Source of the DNA: a bacterium ADurb.Bin243
GTDB taxonomy: Bacteria > Muiribacteriota > UBA9980
NCBI GenBank assembly: GCA_002069765.1
Contig: MWBZ01000001.1
Coordinates: forward strand, 62,001 to 126,000
DNA length: 64,000 nucleotides
Reading direction: 5' to 3'
Positions within the stretch are counted from its first letter, which is position 1; every line of letters starts with the position of its first letter. The position numbers and the translations under genes were made by a program. Of the stretch, positions 40,026 to 49,304 are shown piece after piece. The notes beneath the pieces are model-generated. The model saw only the letters and a list, made by a program, of their open reading frames with translations. It ran no database searches and had not been told where the DNA came from.

Positions 40026-43000
40026 ATGTCGATAGCCAGCACATGCGTTAAAAGGCCCGTTTTTACTACTATGCTTATGGTGCTTCTTATAGTGCTGGGC
40101 GTTTTTTCCTTCGCGCGGCTCGGCGTCGATTTGATGCCTAACGTGGATATGCCCATGGTAGCCGTCAGAACGGCCCTTCCCGGAGCGAGCCCTGAAGAGG
40201 TCGAAACGGAAATAACCAAAAAAATAGAAGAAGCGGTAAATACCGTCTCAGGCATAGACGAGCTGCGTTCAACTTCGACGGAAGGCTCGTCCATGGTAAT
40301 GGTGACTTTCGTGCTTGAAAAGAACGGCGATGTGGGCGCTCAGGAAGTCCGAGACAAGGTTTCCGCCATATTAAAAAGGCTTCCTAACGGAATCGACCCG
40401 CCGACGGTTTCGCGCATGGACCCTTCGGCAAGGCCTATCATGACGATAGTGGTTTCAGGCCAGCGCAACATGCTGGAACTGACCGAAATAGCGAGCAAAG
40501 ACATCAAAGAATCGCTCGATTCCATAAACGGCGTCGGCGAAGTCAGCGTCAACGGAGGCCGCGCAAGAGTAATCAACGTGGTCATAGATAAAAACCGTCT
40601 CGAGCAGTTCAACCTCGCCATCAGCACGGTTAAAAACGCGATCATTTCGCAGAATATGGAAGTCCCGATCGGGCGCATAACGCAAAAGACCGTCGAATAC
40701 GGCCTCAGGGCGCTCGGAAGAGTCACCGGCATGCAGGATTTCAATTCCATGATAGTGGCGTGGATTAAAAACAGGCCCATAACCATAGCCGATCTTGGAT
40801 ATGCGGAAAATTCCGAAGAAGAGCCCCGCTCCATATCGCGGCTCGACGGAAGGCCTTCGGTTTCGCTTACCATCAAAAAGCAGTCGGGCACAAACACGGT
40901 CAAAGTAGTTGACGCGGTAATGGCTAAGATCAAAGCCATTCAACAATCCCTCCCTTCCGATATAAAGCTCGACATAGTAGGCGACCAGTCCCGGTTTATA
41001 AGGGGCTCGATCGAAGAAGTAGAACTGCATCTCGTGCTCGGCGGGCTTCTGGCTTCGCTGGTCGTATGGATATTCATGGGCAACTTCCGGGCCACCCTCA
41101 TTGCGGCCATATCGATCCCCACTTCTATAATAGCCACTTTCACGCTCATGCTCTATATGAACTTCACGCTCAACAACATGACTCTTTTAGGGCTCGCCCT
41201 GGCGGTGGGCATTGTCATAGACGACGCCATAGTCGTGCTGGAAAACATTTTCAGGGTAATGCACGAAAAGAAGCTTTCGCCCATGCAGGCGGCCGTGGAA
41301 GGCACTTCGGAAATCGCCCTGGCAGTAATGGCTACGACGCTTTCGCTCATGGTAATATTTCTTCCGGTCGCATTCATGTCGGGCATGGTCGGGCGTTTTT
41401 TTCAGAGCTACGGACTTACGGTGGCCTTCGCGATAGGCGTTTCGCTTCTGGTGGCCTTTACCGCTACCCCGATGCTATGTTCCGTTCTTTTCAAAAAATC
41501 CGATAAGCTCGAAAGCGACGAAAAAGATGAGCTGTGGATAAATAAAGTTATCAAAAAAAGCTACGGCTGGCTCGTCAGATGGTCGCTCGACAATAAGCTG
41601 ATCATTGTCTTGTGCACGGTTTTTACAATTTACCTCATCTTTCCCCTCCTTAATTATATCGGAAAAGATTTTATGCCGCAGGACGACACTTCAGAGTTCC
41701 AGGTGAGCCTTACCACGCCTTCGGAATGGAGCCTGGAAAGGGTCGACAGGCTATTTCTTGAAGTCGAAGAAAAAATAAAGAAGATAAAAGGCGTTAAATC
41801 GCTTCTTACCAATATCGGCGGCTCCGATTCCGGCACAGTTTCCAAAGGCGAAATCCTCGTAGTGGTAGAAGATATCAAAAACAGAAACTATCCCATGACC
41901 GATCTTATGCAGAAAGTAAGACGCATAATGGCCGATTACAAAGAAATCCGAACCGGCGTGCAGATCGCGGGCGGAGCGGGCGGCGGCATGGGCGGCGGCG
42001 GACGCAACACCAAATTCAGCGTCAGCGTTTCAGGCCCGGAACTTGACGTTCTCAGCCGCGCCACCGATAAAATGGTCGAAGAGATGAAAAAAATAAGGGG
42101 ATTCGTAGACCCCGACACCAACGCCGACAATACCAAACCGGAGTTCCGCATAGCCATAAACAGGCAAAAAATGGCGGAGATGGGCTTTCAGGTTTCCGAC
42201 CTTTCAACGGCGATGAAAACCCTTATCGGCGGCGAAAAAGTATCGCGGTTCAAAGACGGCGACGAACAATACGACATCATTTTAAGGCTGATGGAAAAAG
42301 ACAGAAATATCCCCGAGCTCATAAACGAAATTAAGCTCCAGAACCGTTCCGGAAAGCTTATTCCCATAAGCAATTTCATCAAGATCGATTCCAGCGTGGG
42401 CCCCACGCGAATCGAGCGGATAAACCGCGAAAGGCAGATAAGCATAGGCGCCGATCTGGACGACAAAGTGAAGCCTTTAAACGAAGCGCTCGCCGATATC
42501 AAAAAGGTGTTTAACGAATTAAACCTACCTCCCGGTTACAGGCTCAATTCACTGGGCCAGGCTAAAATATACGGCGAAACCATGATCAATTTCATAATGG
42601 CTTTCGCGCTGAGTTTCATACTTATGTATATAGTTCTGGCCTCGCAATTCGAAAGCTTCCTGCACCCCGTCACCATACTTCTTACGCTGCCGCTTTCGCT
42701 GCCGTTCGCGATCGTATCGCTTCTGATGACGGGCGAAACGCTGAACGTTTACAGCATACTGGGGCTTTTCATGCTCTTCGGAATAGTGAAGAAAAACGCC
42801 ATACTCCAGATCGACTACACCAATACTCTGCGGGAACGCGGAATGAATATAATAGAGGCCATCGTACAGGCGAACGTCACAAGGGTCAGGCCGATCATCA
42901 TGACCACGCTCACGCTTATAGCGGGCATGCTGCCTATCGCCCTCGGAAAAGGGCCCGGCGCGGCTTCTCGCGCGTCCATGGCTAAAGTTATCATAGGTGG

Positions 43001-43112
43001 ACAGTTTTTATGCCTGCTGCTCACGCTTCTAGTAGTCCCGGTGGCTTATTACATGTTCGACAAAGCCGGAATATGGCTCAAAAAAAAGTTCTGGCCTGAA
43101 CAGGAACAATAA
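40026..43112 (+). CDS. RND-family efflux transporter (AcrB/HAE1 type)
   Basis: 1028 residues, the normal length, with an N-terminal membrane helix, large periplasmic loops and two groups of six membrane segments. Typical motifs: RPVFTTMLM at the start, LPGASPEEVE, and in the fourth segment GIVIDDAIVVLEN with the proton-carrying Asp pair. A Gly-rich insertion (about 645-660) interrupts the second periplasmic half. It should export hydrophobic compounds by proton antiport with the adaptor at 38727. Substrates cannot be read from sequence. Confidence 0.95.
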   Translation: MSIASTCVKRPVFTTMLMVLLIVLGVFSFARLGVDLMPNVDMPMVAVRTALPGASPEEVETEITKKIEEAVNTVSGIDELRSTSTEGSSMVMVTFVLEKNGDVGAQEVRDKVSAILKRLPNGIDPPTVSRMDPSARPIMTIVVSGQRNMLELTEIASKDIKESLDSINGVGEVSVNGGRARVINVVIDKNRLEQFNLAISTVKNAIISQNMEVPIGRITQKTVEYGLRALGRVTGMQDFNSMIVAWIKNRPITIADLGYAENSEEEPRSISRLDGRPSVSLTIKKQSGTNTVKVVDAVMAKIKAIQQSLPSDIKLDIVGDQSRFIRGSIEEVELHLVLGGLLASLVVWIFMGNFRATLIAAISIPTSIIATFTLMLYMNFTLNNMTLLGLALAVGIVIDDAIVVLENIFRVMHEKKLSPMQAAVEGTSEIALAVMATTLSLMVIFLPVAFMSGMVGRFFQSYGLTVAFAIGVSLLVAFTATPMLCSVLFKKSDKLESDEKDELWINKVIKKSYGWLVRWSLDNKLIIVLCTVFTIYLIFPLLNYIGKDFMPQDDTSEFQVSLTTPSEWSLERVDRLFLEVEEKIKKIKGVKSLLTNIGGSDSGTVSKGEILVVVEDIKNRNYPMTDLMQKVRRIMADYKEIRTGVQIAGGAGGGMGGGGRNTKFSVSVSGPELDVLSRATDKMVEEMKKIRGFVDPDTNADNTKPEFRIAINRQKMAEMGFQVSDLSTAMKTLIGGEKVSRFKDGDEQYDIILRLMEKDRNIPELINEIKLQNRSGKLIPISNFIKIDSSVGPTRIERINRERQISIGADLDDKVKPLNEALADIKKVFNELNLPPGYRLNSLGQAKIYGETMINFIMAFALSFILMYIVLASQFESFLHPVTILLTLPLSLPFAIVSLLMTGETLNVYSILGLFMLFGIVKKNAILQIDYTNTLRERGMNIIEAIVQANVTRVRPIIMTTLTLIAGMLPIALGKGPGAASRASMAKVIIGGQFLCLLLTLLVVPVAYYMFDKAGIWLKKKFWPEQEQ

Positions 43113-43128
43113 GCCGGCCGAAAACCGG

Positions 43129-43365
43129 TCATCGTTCTATATATTCAACATCAAATATATTAGAAGTTTTTAATATTTCTTTAGCGCGGCCCAGGTCGCG
43201 CTTTTTTATTTTAACGATTATCGCGCAATCGGAAGTAAGCCATTCCGGCGCGGGATCGAGAGTCACGCAATCCAGACAAGCTTCGAGAAGAGAATGTATT
43301 TTAATATTCTTCGGCACGGAACCGCCGAAAATATAGGCGAACTCGCCTGCATTATTATTATTCAT
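43129..43365 (-). CDS. DUF3343-like small protein
   Basis: 78 residues with one conserved stretch (DPAPEWLTSDCAIIVKI) that matches the pattern of DUF3343, small Se/S-carrier-like proteins with one conserved Cys. It lies directly downstream of a YedF-like DsrE gene on the same strand, 75 bp apart; DUF3343 and YedF are often neighbours. The N-terminus (MNNNNAGEF) is poorly supported by a ribosome site. It converges with the RND pump gene, only 16 bp away. Confidence 0.65.
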   Translation of the reverse strand: MNNNNAGEFAYIFGGSVPKNIKIHSLLEACLDCVTLDPAPEWLTSDCAIIVKIKKRDLGRAKEILKTSNIFDVEYIER

Positions 43366-43440
43366 AATTCATGAGCCAAACAGGTTAACGCCCCGGCCCA
43401 AAAGTTACGGCCGTTAATTTTAAGCGCCGCTATCATTTAA

Positions 43441-43779
43441 TTAAGGCTTAATGACATGGATTTTTTCATCGGCGAGCGCGGCGCAGAGAGCTTTCATATT
43501 GCCCGGTTCGCCCGCGGCGATTTTATCTTTAAGCCCGAAATAATCTAGGCATGTGCCGCATGAATAAATTTTCACGCCGTCGTTTATAAAATCGCCCAGA
43601 ACGTCTAAGACGTGAGACTTTTCACTTGCGAGTTTTACCGCTGAATTTACAAGGAATATCGCCTTGACTTTGATATTTTCCGCTTTAATGGTAAGGAGAA
43701 AATTTCTTGAAAGAATTTTCCCCAGCTCCTCCGATCCCACGCCGATAGACTCAGAATTCAAATAAATTATATTTTCCAT
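43441..43779 (-). CDS. DsrE/YedF-like protein (C-terminal half of YedF)
   Basis: 112 residues matching the C-terminal DsrE-like domain of YedF: IYLNSESIGVGSEELGKIL at the start, FLVNSAVKL, the CGTCLDYFGLKDK motif with two cysteines and NMKALCAAL. Full-length YedF carries an N-terminal TusA domain, absent here. YedF-like proteins occur with selenium-metabolism genes, but selD or selA are not in the window, so that link is only contextual. Ribosome site AGGGGGCG. Followed on the same strand by the DUF3343-like gene. Confidence 0.82.
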   Translation of the reverse strand: MENIIYLNSESIGVGSEELGKILSRNFLLTIKAENIKVKAIFLVNSAVKLASEKSHVLDVLGDFINDGVKIYSCGTCLDYFGLKDKIAAGEPGNMKALCAALADEKIHVIKP

Positions 43780-43844
43780 ATCGCCCCCTAAAAAAATAAA
43801 GATACCCGTAATTTTTTCTGTTGTATTTTATCACAAACATAAAG

Positions 43845-43874
43845 AAAAAAACAGGTTTTTCAACCTGTTTTTTT
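43845..43874. terminator. Strong bidirectional intrinsic terminator
   Basis: A 13-bp perfect stem (seven A, CAGGTT / AACCTG, seven T) with a TTTC loop, so a T tract follows in either direction. It ends the endonuclease gene read on the - strand. Confidence 0.9.
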
Positions 43875-43902
43875 AAAATTTATTTAATTTTATATTTTAT
43901 TC

Positions 43903-44955
43903 TTAGAAGTTCTTTATTTTATCTACGAAATCCGGACGATCGACGAACGGGTTTCTGTTGCCCTGATAACCGCAGACTTTTTCATTACGGTCTTTTTCTT
44001 CTTGAGTGACGGGATATTTCGCATGCCATTCGCGCAGCACTTTTTCTTCGGCGTCTTTAATCTGAAGATTATATCTTACCGAGAAGTAGAAGTAAGCACG
44101 AGCGACTTTGCCGCGATGATCTTCGCGGGGCATAAAGGTGTCGCCGTCGAATGAAGAACCGCCCTGGGCCCATTTAGGGTTGGTTACGTTACCGAACGGG
44201 TAGCTGGAACGGGTAGAGTTTGCGAACGTGTCGGTAGGATAGAGATGATTGATGTCGCTTTTTGCGGGTTCGCTGCCAGCGCCAAGAGATTTAGGCCAGG
44301 TGTGTTCGGTATTCATGGCCTGCGGCGGGTTTGCGCTAGGAGTGCTGTTGCAGCTGACCTGGCGAGCGGTATAAACGCATCTTACTTTGCCGCCTTCGTT
44401 GTCTACATCGGAAAACATAGCCTGACGAATGCCGTTATAGCCGAGCGATCTGTGGTTGCCCACTAAATCATGGAGTTTTTCTTTGAGCGCTTCATTAGAA
44501 AGAGAGTTGCATGAATCGAAAGAACCGGTGGTAGCGGCTAATTTATCTATGTCTTTTTTGAGGATTTCGAGTTTAGGAGATTCGGAAGCTCTTGTAACGT
44601 CGAAAACTGTGTTCAACTCACCCAACTGAGCGCTGATATCGTAATGTTTGGAGGATGCTTTTAAAACAGGAGCGCGGTCGCCGGCAGGATTGATCACTTC
44701 AGAAATTTCATTGATTCTTCTTTTTATAAAAAACGAAGTGGCTGGAGAAAGCTCGCCGCTGGAAGTGGTGGAATCGATGTTTGTCATTATATTGGATATG
44801 ATCTGGTTTCTGTAAATAGTGCCATAATTGGGATCCGGAGGCGGAAAATTACCCTGTTCTTCATCGTCTTCGACTTCAGCGAACGACAGGTTGAATGCGG
44901 TTAATAATACTAAAAGAACTAATAACATGGACCTTAACAGTTGATTTTTCTTCAT
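43903..44955 (-). CDS. Secreted endonuclease I (EndA/Dns family)
   Basis: 350 residues with a clear signal peptide (cut near SFAEV). The nuclease core is in the C-terminal 200 residues: a GYNG..AMF start, NTEHTWPKS with the catalytic His, DINHLYPTD and a final GNRNPFVDRPD motif. EndA-type enzymes cut DNA outside the cytoplasm with a metal ion. The N-terminal 120 residues before the core have no recognised domain, longer than in the E. coli enzyme. Codon use is plainer and less GC-rich than its neighbours, so transfer is possible. It has its own promoter and terminator. Confidence 0.92.
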   Translation of the reverse strand: MKKNQLLRSMLLVLLVLLTAFNLSFAEVEDDEEQGNFPPPDPNYGTIYRNQIISNIMTNIDSTTSSGELSPATSFFIKRRINEISEVINPAGDRAPVLKASSKHYDISAQLGELNTVFDVTRASESPKLEILKKDIDKLAATTGSFDSCNSLSNEALKEKLHDLVGNHRSLGYNGIRQAMFSDVDNEGGKVRCVYTARQVSCNSTPSANPPQAMNTEHTWPKSLGAGSEPAKSDINHLYPTDTFANSTRSSYPFGNVTNPKWAQGGSSFDGDTFMPREDHRGKVARAYFYFSVRYNLQIKDAEEKVLREWHAKYPVTQEEKDRNEKVCGYQGNRNPFVDRPDFVDKIKNF

Positions 44956-45026
44956 ACGGCATACCTTCCTTCAATGTGCTTACTTTTACTTTTTTATTTA
45001 TATTTTCCAAAGTAAATTACGCAATA

Positions 45027-45055
45027 ATTTTACTAAAAAATATCGATTCTGTCAA
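45027..45055 (-). promoter_or_regulatory. Sigma-70 promoter for the endonuclease gene
   Basis: On the - strand TTGACA (45055-45050), 17 bp, then TAAAAT (45032-45027), about 70 bp before the start codon at 44955. Confidence 0.85.
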
Positions 45056-45093
45056 GTAATTAATTCAGAAAAAAACGCGCGGCGGTATATAAA

Positions 45094-45135
45094 AAACGAA
45101 AGCCCTCAACCACAGATGATTTCAGACTTTCGTTT
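45094..45135 (-). terminator. Inverted repeat, possible terminator for the hydrolase gene
   Basis: AAACGAAAG and CTTTCGTTT form a 9-bp stem with a 24-base loop; on the - strand the right arm continues CTTTCGTTTTTTAT. It lies downstream of the hydrolase gene at 45402-46508, now separated from it by MITE copy 2. The large loop makes it uncertain. Confidence 0.4.
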
Positions 45136-45184
45136 AACTGCTCTTTGTTTTTTTCTACTTAATTATTTTTGTGATATACTTATT

Positions 45185-45399
45185 GGTCCTTTTTCATATC
45201 GTATGGGTAAAATATTTAAATTTAAGTAAGAGTTCAGAGTGGAGAGTTGAGAACTAAAGGACTTTTGGAAATTTCGATAAGTCTTTTTTTAATATTTTAT
45301 ATATAAAGCTCGCAGGGCGAGCCCCAGCCTTAACTATTCGCTATCCACTATGCACTTGTATTCACTGATAAACTTACCCACATGAAATGAATAAGAGCC
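45185..45399. mobile_element. MITE-like element, copy 2 (ISL3-type ends)
   Basis: 215 bp, nearly the same sequence as 28800-29005 over most of its length, with small insertions near the middle. Ends GGTCCTTTTTCATATC and, reversed, GGCTCTTATTCATTTC. Flanks read TACTTATT on the left and T-CTTATT on the right, an 8-bp target duplication with one base lost. The right-hand flank contains the TAA stop of the hydrolase gene (45402-45404), so insertion was at the very end of that gene. It is non-coding. Together with the inverted repeat and endonuclease promoter it accounts for the 446-bp gene-free stretch 44956-45401. Confidence 0.85.
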
Positions 45400-45401
45400 T
45401 C

Positions 45402-46508
45402 TTATTGCCCTTCGACTTTAATTATACCCGCTTCGTCGATTTTTTTTACTCCGGCGGTTATCAGGTCTTCCGGCTTCATTTTAGCGGCATTCGCCTTGAA
45501 CACGCCGCTATAAAAAAGCATCGTCTGGTGTCCGTTGGGATATCTGTAAGCCGAATATCCATGAATGCAATGGCTGAAAACATTTACTTCCGCCGTAAGG
45601 CCTATATTTTCGATCATCTGCGCAAGCGTGGCCAGCTCGCCGTCGGCGACCTTTACTTTATTGCCCGATGCGTCTTTTTTTGTATAGAAGTAATAAGAAT
45701 TACATACGTCGTTTTTATTGGTGTTGAGGTTGAATTTTAGCCCGGCCGCCTTTATTCTTTCTTTATTTTCTTCGAAAAACTTCAGCGCGTAAGGAAACGT
45801 GCCGAGATCGGTCTGCATGCCGCCAGCCGCGGTGAAACATTCAGGATTGCGAAACGCCGTTATAAGGGCTACGGCCCCGCCGCCGCAAGCGCCGTCTATA
45901 GCCCTGAAATCTCTTGAAGGTATCGTCCTGTAATTTTCATCAAGAAACGCGAATAATTCTTCAGTGATGAACTTATCATAATTTAAATCGCGTCCGGAAG
46001 AAGGATGCCACAAATCGACCGCTATAAAATCTTCAAAAGGGTTTTCCATGAGTTTTTCATTAAACCATTTTAATTCTTTATCGTTTATAGCATATTCGAA
46101 ATCCTTCTTTACAAGCTGCTGTTTAGAAAGGTTATCCATGACGCGCGGCAGTTTGCACCAAACGGAAAAATATAGAGGCTCCGCTCCAGCGCCTCGTCTG
46201 GCGCCTGAAGCGCCGCAAAGCATCAAAACTACTCCGTATTTTTTATCCGAAATTTCATAATCGGAAGGAAGGATCACTTTAAATGGAATCGAATAATTTT
46301 TATACTTCGACTTTATCCTTTTATATTCAACTTTTCTTTTGCATTTAATGGGGCTTTTGCGCGCTTCGATGCTGTCCCACGCCTCTTCATAGGCCTTAGC
46401 CGGCTTAACCGCGGGAGAGGCCAAAAAAAGCCCGGCCGCAATAACGAACGCACCCATAACTTTTGCGCATGGCTTAATAAACGGGCCGGCGCATGTGCCG
46501 AACAACAT
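45402..46508 (-). CDS. Secreted alpha/beta hydrolase of esterase-D type with Cys nucleophile
   Basis: ATG at 46508, just after GAGGTGAT; an in-frame GTG at 46517 is within that site. The 368 residues carry a signal peptide (cut near KAYEE) and an esterase-D/feruloyl-esterase-like fold: VVLMLCGASG as the oxyanion strand, a nucleophile elbow reading GACGGG where relatives have GxSxG, and a late SHCIHGYS that may hold the catalytic His. Cys (C208) thus replaces Ser, as in dienelactone hydrolase. Whether it is active is unknown. MITE copy 2 lies against its stop codon. Confidence 0.75.
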   Translation of the reverse strand: MLFGTCAGPFIKPCAKVMGAFVIAAGLFLASPAVKPAKAYEEAWDSIEARKSPIKCKRKVEYKRIKSKYKNYSIPFKVILPSDYEISDKKYGVVLMLCGASGARRGAGAEPLYFSVWCKLPRVMDNLSKQQLVKKDFEYAINDKELKWFNEKLMENPFEDFIAVDLWHPSSGRDLNYDKFITEELFAFLDENYRTIPSRDFRAIDGACGGGAVALITAFRNPECFTAAGGMQTDLGTFPYALKFFEENKERIKAAGLKFNLNTNKNDVCNSYYFYTKKDASGNKVKVADGELATLAQMIENIGLTAEVNVFSHCIHGYSAYRYPNGHQTMLFYSGVFKANAAKMKPEDLITAGVKKIDEAGIIKVEGQ

Positions 46509-46635
46509 AAATATCACCTCATATTACGCTAAAATATGCCGTTAACTTAAATATAGCCTTAAACCGAGATCCAATGCAAGAGCATATTTTACAATAAAAA
46601 TTAAAAAACTCTAAAACCGTTTAATATTTTTTGAG

Positions 46636-46664
46636 TTGATTTTTAGCGTCAAAACTATTATAAT
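46636..46664 (+). promoter_or_regulatory. Sigma-70 promoter for the GH3 gene
   Basis: TTGATT (46636-46641), 17 bp, TATAAT (46659-46664). It shows that the region before 46693 is leader and not coding. Confidence 0.8.
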
Positions 46665-46692
46665 GATAAAAAAAACAAAGGCAGGGGTTATT

Positions 46693-47847
46693 GTGTTATT
46701 ATCGTTAATGAAAAAATTTATTCCGGTTATTATTCTTCTGGCGCTGTCAATAAAACTCGCGGCCTGCGCCGGCGACGCCGACAGCCGCTGGCTTCTGACG
46801 GACGACGAACTTAAAGATAAAATAGCGCAGATGTTGATAATGGGCTTCAGAGGCACCGAAGCCACCGAAGAATCGGCCATCGTAAAAACCCTTAAAGCCC
46901 ATGCTATCGGAGGCGTTATATTGTTCAACTACGACGTGCCTTCAAAAAGCTCGCCGCGAAACATCGTCGGCCCGGCGCAAACCTCGGCGCTTATAAGCTC
47001 GCTAAAGAAATATTCACGCAAGCCGCTTTTCGTGGCGGTAGATCTCGAAGGCGGCAGGGTCAACCGGCTCAAGCCGGAATACGGATTTGCCGATTTCCCT
47101 TCGGCGCAGGCGCTCGGCGAAAAAAACGACGTCGCCTACACCAGAGCGGTTTCCGAAAGCATAGCCGTTGAAATTTCGGCGCTGGGCTTTAATATAAATT
47201 TCGCGCCCGTCGCCGACGTAAACGTCAATCCCAAAAATCCTGTAATCGGAGCGCTGGGCCGGTCTTTTTCCGCGAACGCCGAAACGGTCGCGCTCCACTG
47301 CGAATCTTTCATAGCCGGCCACAAAAGCCTCGGAATAATTAATTCGCTGAAACACTTTCCCGGCCACGGAAGTTCGACCGCGGACAGCCATCTCGGCATG
47401 GCAGACGTTACGGCTACGTATAAAGATATCGAGCTTATCCCATACGATAAGCTGGTTAAAAACGGCGAGATGGACATGGTCATGACCGCCCACATAATAA
47501 ACCGCAATATAGACCCCGTCTATCCGGCCACGCTTTCGTCTAAATATATCAAAGGCATACTCCGCACGCGCCTGGGTTTTAAAGGCATCGTAGTTTCCGA
47601 CGATATGCACATGGCGGCCATCAGCGCCAATTACGGCTATGAGGAGGCCCTCGTCAGGGCCGTGAACGCAGGATGCGACCTTTTGATCATATCAAATAAC
47701 AATTCCTTTTTCGACGATAACGCTTGTGAAAAAGCCGTGGAGGCTATTTTCAAAGCGGTCAGAAGGGGCGAAATACCTCAATCGGCCATAACCGAATCTT
47801 ATGAGCGCATAATAGCGATGAAAAATAAATACGCGATAACCAGATAA
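46693..47847 (+). CDS. Beta-N-acetylhexosaminidase lipoprotein (GH3, NagZ-like)
   Basis: GTG 46693 follows AGGGG by 5 bases; ATG 46708 is another option. The N-terminus is a lipoprotein signal with lipobox LAAC, so the enzyme is outside the cytoplasm, unlike E. coli NagZ. GH3 motifs: FVAVDLEGGRVNR, the KHFPGHGSSTADSHLG loop with the NagZ-type general acid His, and the nucleophile Asp in GIVVSDDMHM. It cleaves GlcNAc from peptidoglycan fragments, leaving MurNAc. That fits the MurNAc-type uptake and MurQ operon at 20.2-25.2 kb, though the genes are far apart. Confidence 0.92.
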   Translation: MLLSLMKKFIPVIILLALSIKLAACAGDADSRWLLTDDELKDKIAQMLIMGFRGTEATEESAIVKTLKAHAIGGVILFNYDVPSKSSPRNIVGPAQTSALISSLKKYSRKPLFVAVDLEGGRVNRLKPEYGFADFPSAQALGEKNDVAYTRAVSESIAVEISALGFNINFAPVADVNVNPKNPVIGALGRSFSANAETVALHCESFIAGHKSLGIINSLKHFPGHGSSTADSHLGMADVTATYKDIELIPYDKLVKNGEMDMVMTAHIINRNIDPVYPATLSSKYIKGILRTRLGFKGIVVSDDMHMAAISANYGYEEALVRAVNAGCDLLIISNNNSFFDDNACEKAVEAIFKAVRRGEIPQSAITESYERIIAMKNKYAITR

Positions 47848-47923
47848 AAGCCCGGCGCGCGGAGGCAGTAAAACGGCGGCGGCATATACCGGCCGCACCC
47901 GCGGGGACGGTCATAATTTTATG

Positions 47924-47953
47924 TTGAATATTTATCGCGCTTTATGTTATAAT
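47924..47953 (+). promoter_or_regulatory. Extended -10 promoter for asnS
   Basis: TTGAAT (47924-47929), 18 bp, then TGTTATAAT with the -10 hexamer at 47948-47953. Confidence 0.75.
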
Positions 47954-47986
47954 ATAATGACTAAAAAAATATAGGGGGGAATTTTC

Positions 47987-49300
47987 TTGTCAGACGCTCT
48001 AACAATACATGACATTCTGATAAAAGACCTGCCGAAGCACGAAGCTAAAACAGTCAGAATAAAAGGGTGGCTCTATAACCGCCGGCACAAAGGCAAACTG
48101 GCGTTCCTTGTGGTGCGCGACGGCAGCCAGATGTGCCAGGCAACCGTATTCAAAGGCGACGTTACCGAAGAAGTTTTCGAGCTCTGCGCTCAAAAGCTCA
48201 CCCAGGAATCTTCCGTAATCGTCGAAGGCGTCGTGCGCGCCGACCAGCGCGCCCCGCTCGGTTTCGAAATATCGGTCAAAAATGTCGTCGCCGTCCAGAT
48301 TGCCCAGGAATATCCGATCCAGCCCAAAGAGCACGGCGTGGACTTTTTAATGAACAAGCGCCATCTGTGGCTTCGCTCTTCAAAGCAGTGGGCCATGATG
48401 CAGATCAGAAACGAGTTTTTAAAAGCCACCCGCGATTTCTTCTACGACAACGACTTCACATGCATCGACGCGCCCATATTTACTCCTTCCGCATGCGAAG
48501 GCACCACCAACCTCTTCGAAGTCACTTACTTCGAAGATAAAGCCTACCTTTCGCAGTCCGGCCAGCTTTATATGGAAGCGGCGGCTATGGCAATGGGTAA
48601 GGTTTACTGCCTCGGCCCGACTTTCAGATCTGAAAAATCCAAAACCAGAAGGCATCTGACCGAATTCTGGATGATCGAGCCGGAAGTGGCTTACGCTACG
48701 CTTGACGACATAATGGTCCTGGCCGAAAATTACGTTTCATACGCCGTCGGCCGCGTCGTAGAAAAATGCAGGCCGCACCTGGAAATACTCGAACGCGACA
48801 TAACCAAACTCGAAAATATCAAAGCGCCTTTCTACAGGTTGTCCTACGATGACGCCGTAAAATTCTTAAAAGATAAAGGCATGCCGTTCGAATACGGCAA
48901 CGATCTGGGCGCTCCCGATGAAACCGCCATATCCGAAAACTACGACAGACCCGTTTTCATACACCGCTATCCAACCGCCTGCAAAGCGTTTTACATGGCG
49001 CCGGACCCGGAAAAACCTCATCTCGCCCTCTGCGCCGATTTGATCGCGCCGGAAGGCTACGGCGAAATAATCGGCGGCAGCCAGCGCGCCGACGATATAG
49101 ACTATCTGCTGAAAAAAATAGCCGAACACAAGCTGCCGGCTGAAATATTCGACTGGTACCTCGATTTAAGAAAATACGGCTCGGTGCCGCATTCGGGTTT
49201 CGGCCTGGGCATCGAACGCACTCTTTCATGGATATGCAAAGTCCCGCATGTGCGCGAGTGCATACCGTTCCCGCGTCTCATGGAAAGGATTTATCCTTAA
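47987..49300 (+). CDS. asnS: Asparaginyl-tRNA synthetase
   Basis: TTG start at 47987, 7 bases after GGGGGGAA. 437 residues: an N-terminal OB-fold anticodon-binding domain (about 20-105) and the class II catalytic core with motif 2 near [21 protein letters not shown] and motif 3 [12 protein letters not shown], ending PRLMERIYP. The [13 protein letters not shown] stretch separates it from aspartyl-tRNA synthetase. It charges tRNA-Asn directly. Three hairpins follow before the next gene. Confidence 0.96.
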   Translation: MSDALTIHDILIKDLPKHEAKTVRIKGWLYNRRHKGKLAFLVVRDGSQMCQATVFKGDVTEEVFELCAQKLTQESSVIVEGVVRADQRAPLGFEISVKNVVAVQIAQEYPIQPKEHGVDFLMNKRHLWLRSSKQWAMMQIRNEFLKATRDFFYDNDFTCIDAPIFTPSACEGTTNLFEVTYFEDKAYLSQSGQLYMEAAAMAMGKVYCLGPTFRSEKSKTRRHLTEFWMIEPEVAYATLDDIMVLAENYVSYAVGRVVEKCRPHLEILERDITKLENIKAPFYRLSYDDAVKFLKDKGMPFEYGNDLGAPDETAISENYDRPVFIHRYPTACKAFYMAPDPEKPHLALCADLIAPEGYGEIIGGSQRADDIDYLLKKIAEHKLPAEIFDWYLDLRKYGSVPHSGFGLGIERTLSWICKVPHVRECIPFPRLMERIYP

Positions 49301-49304
49301 CAGA

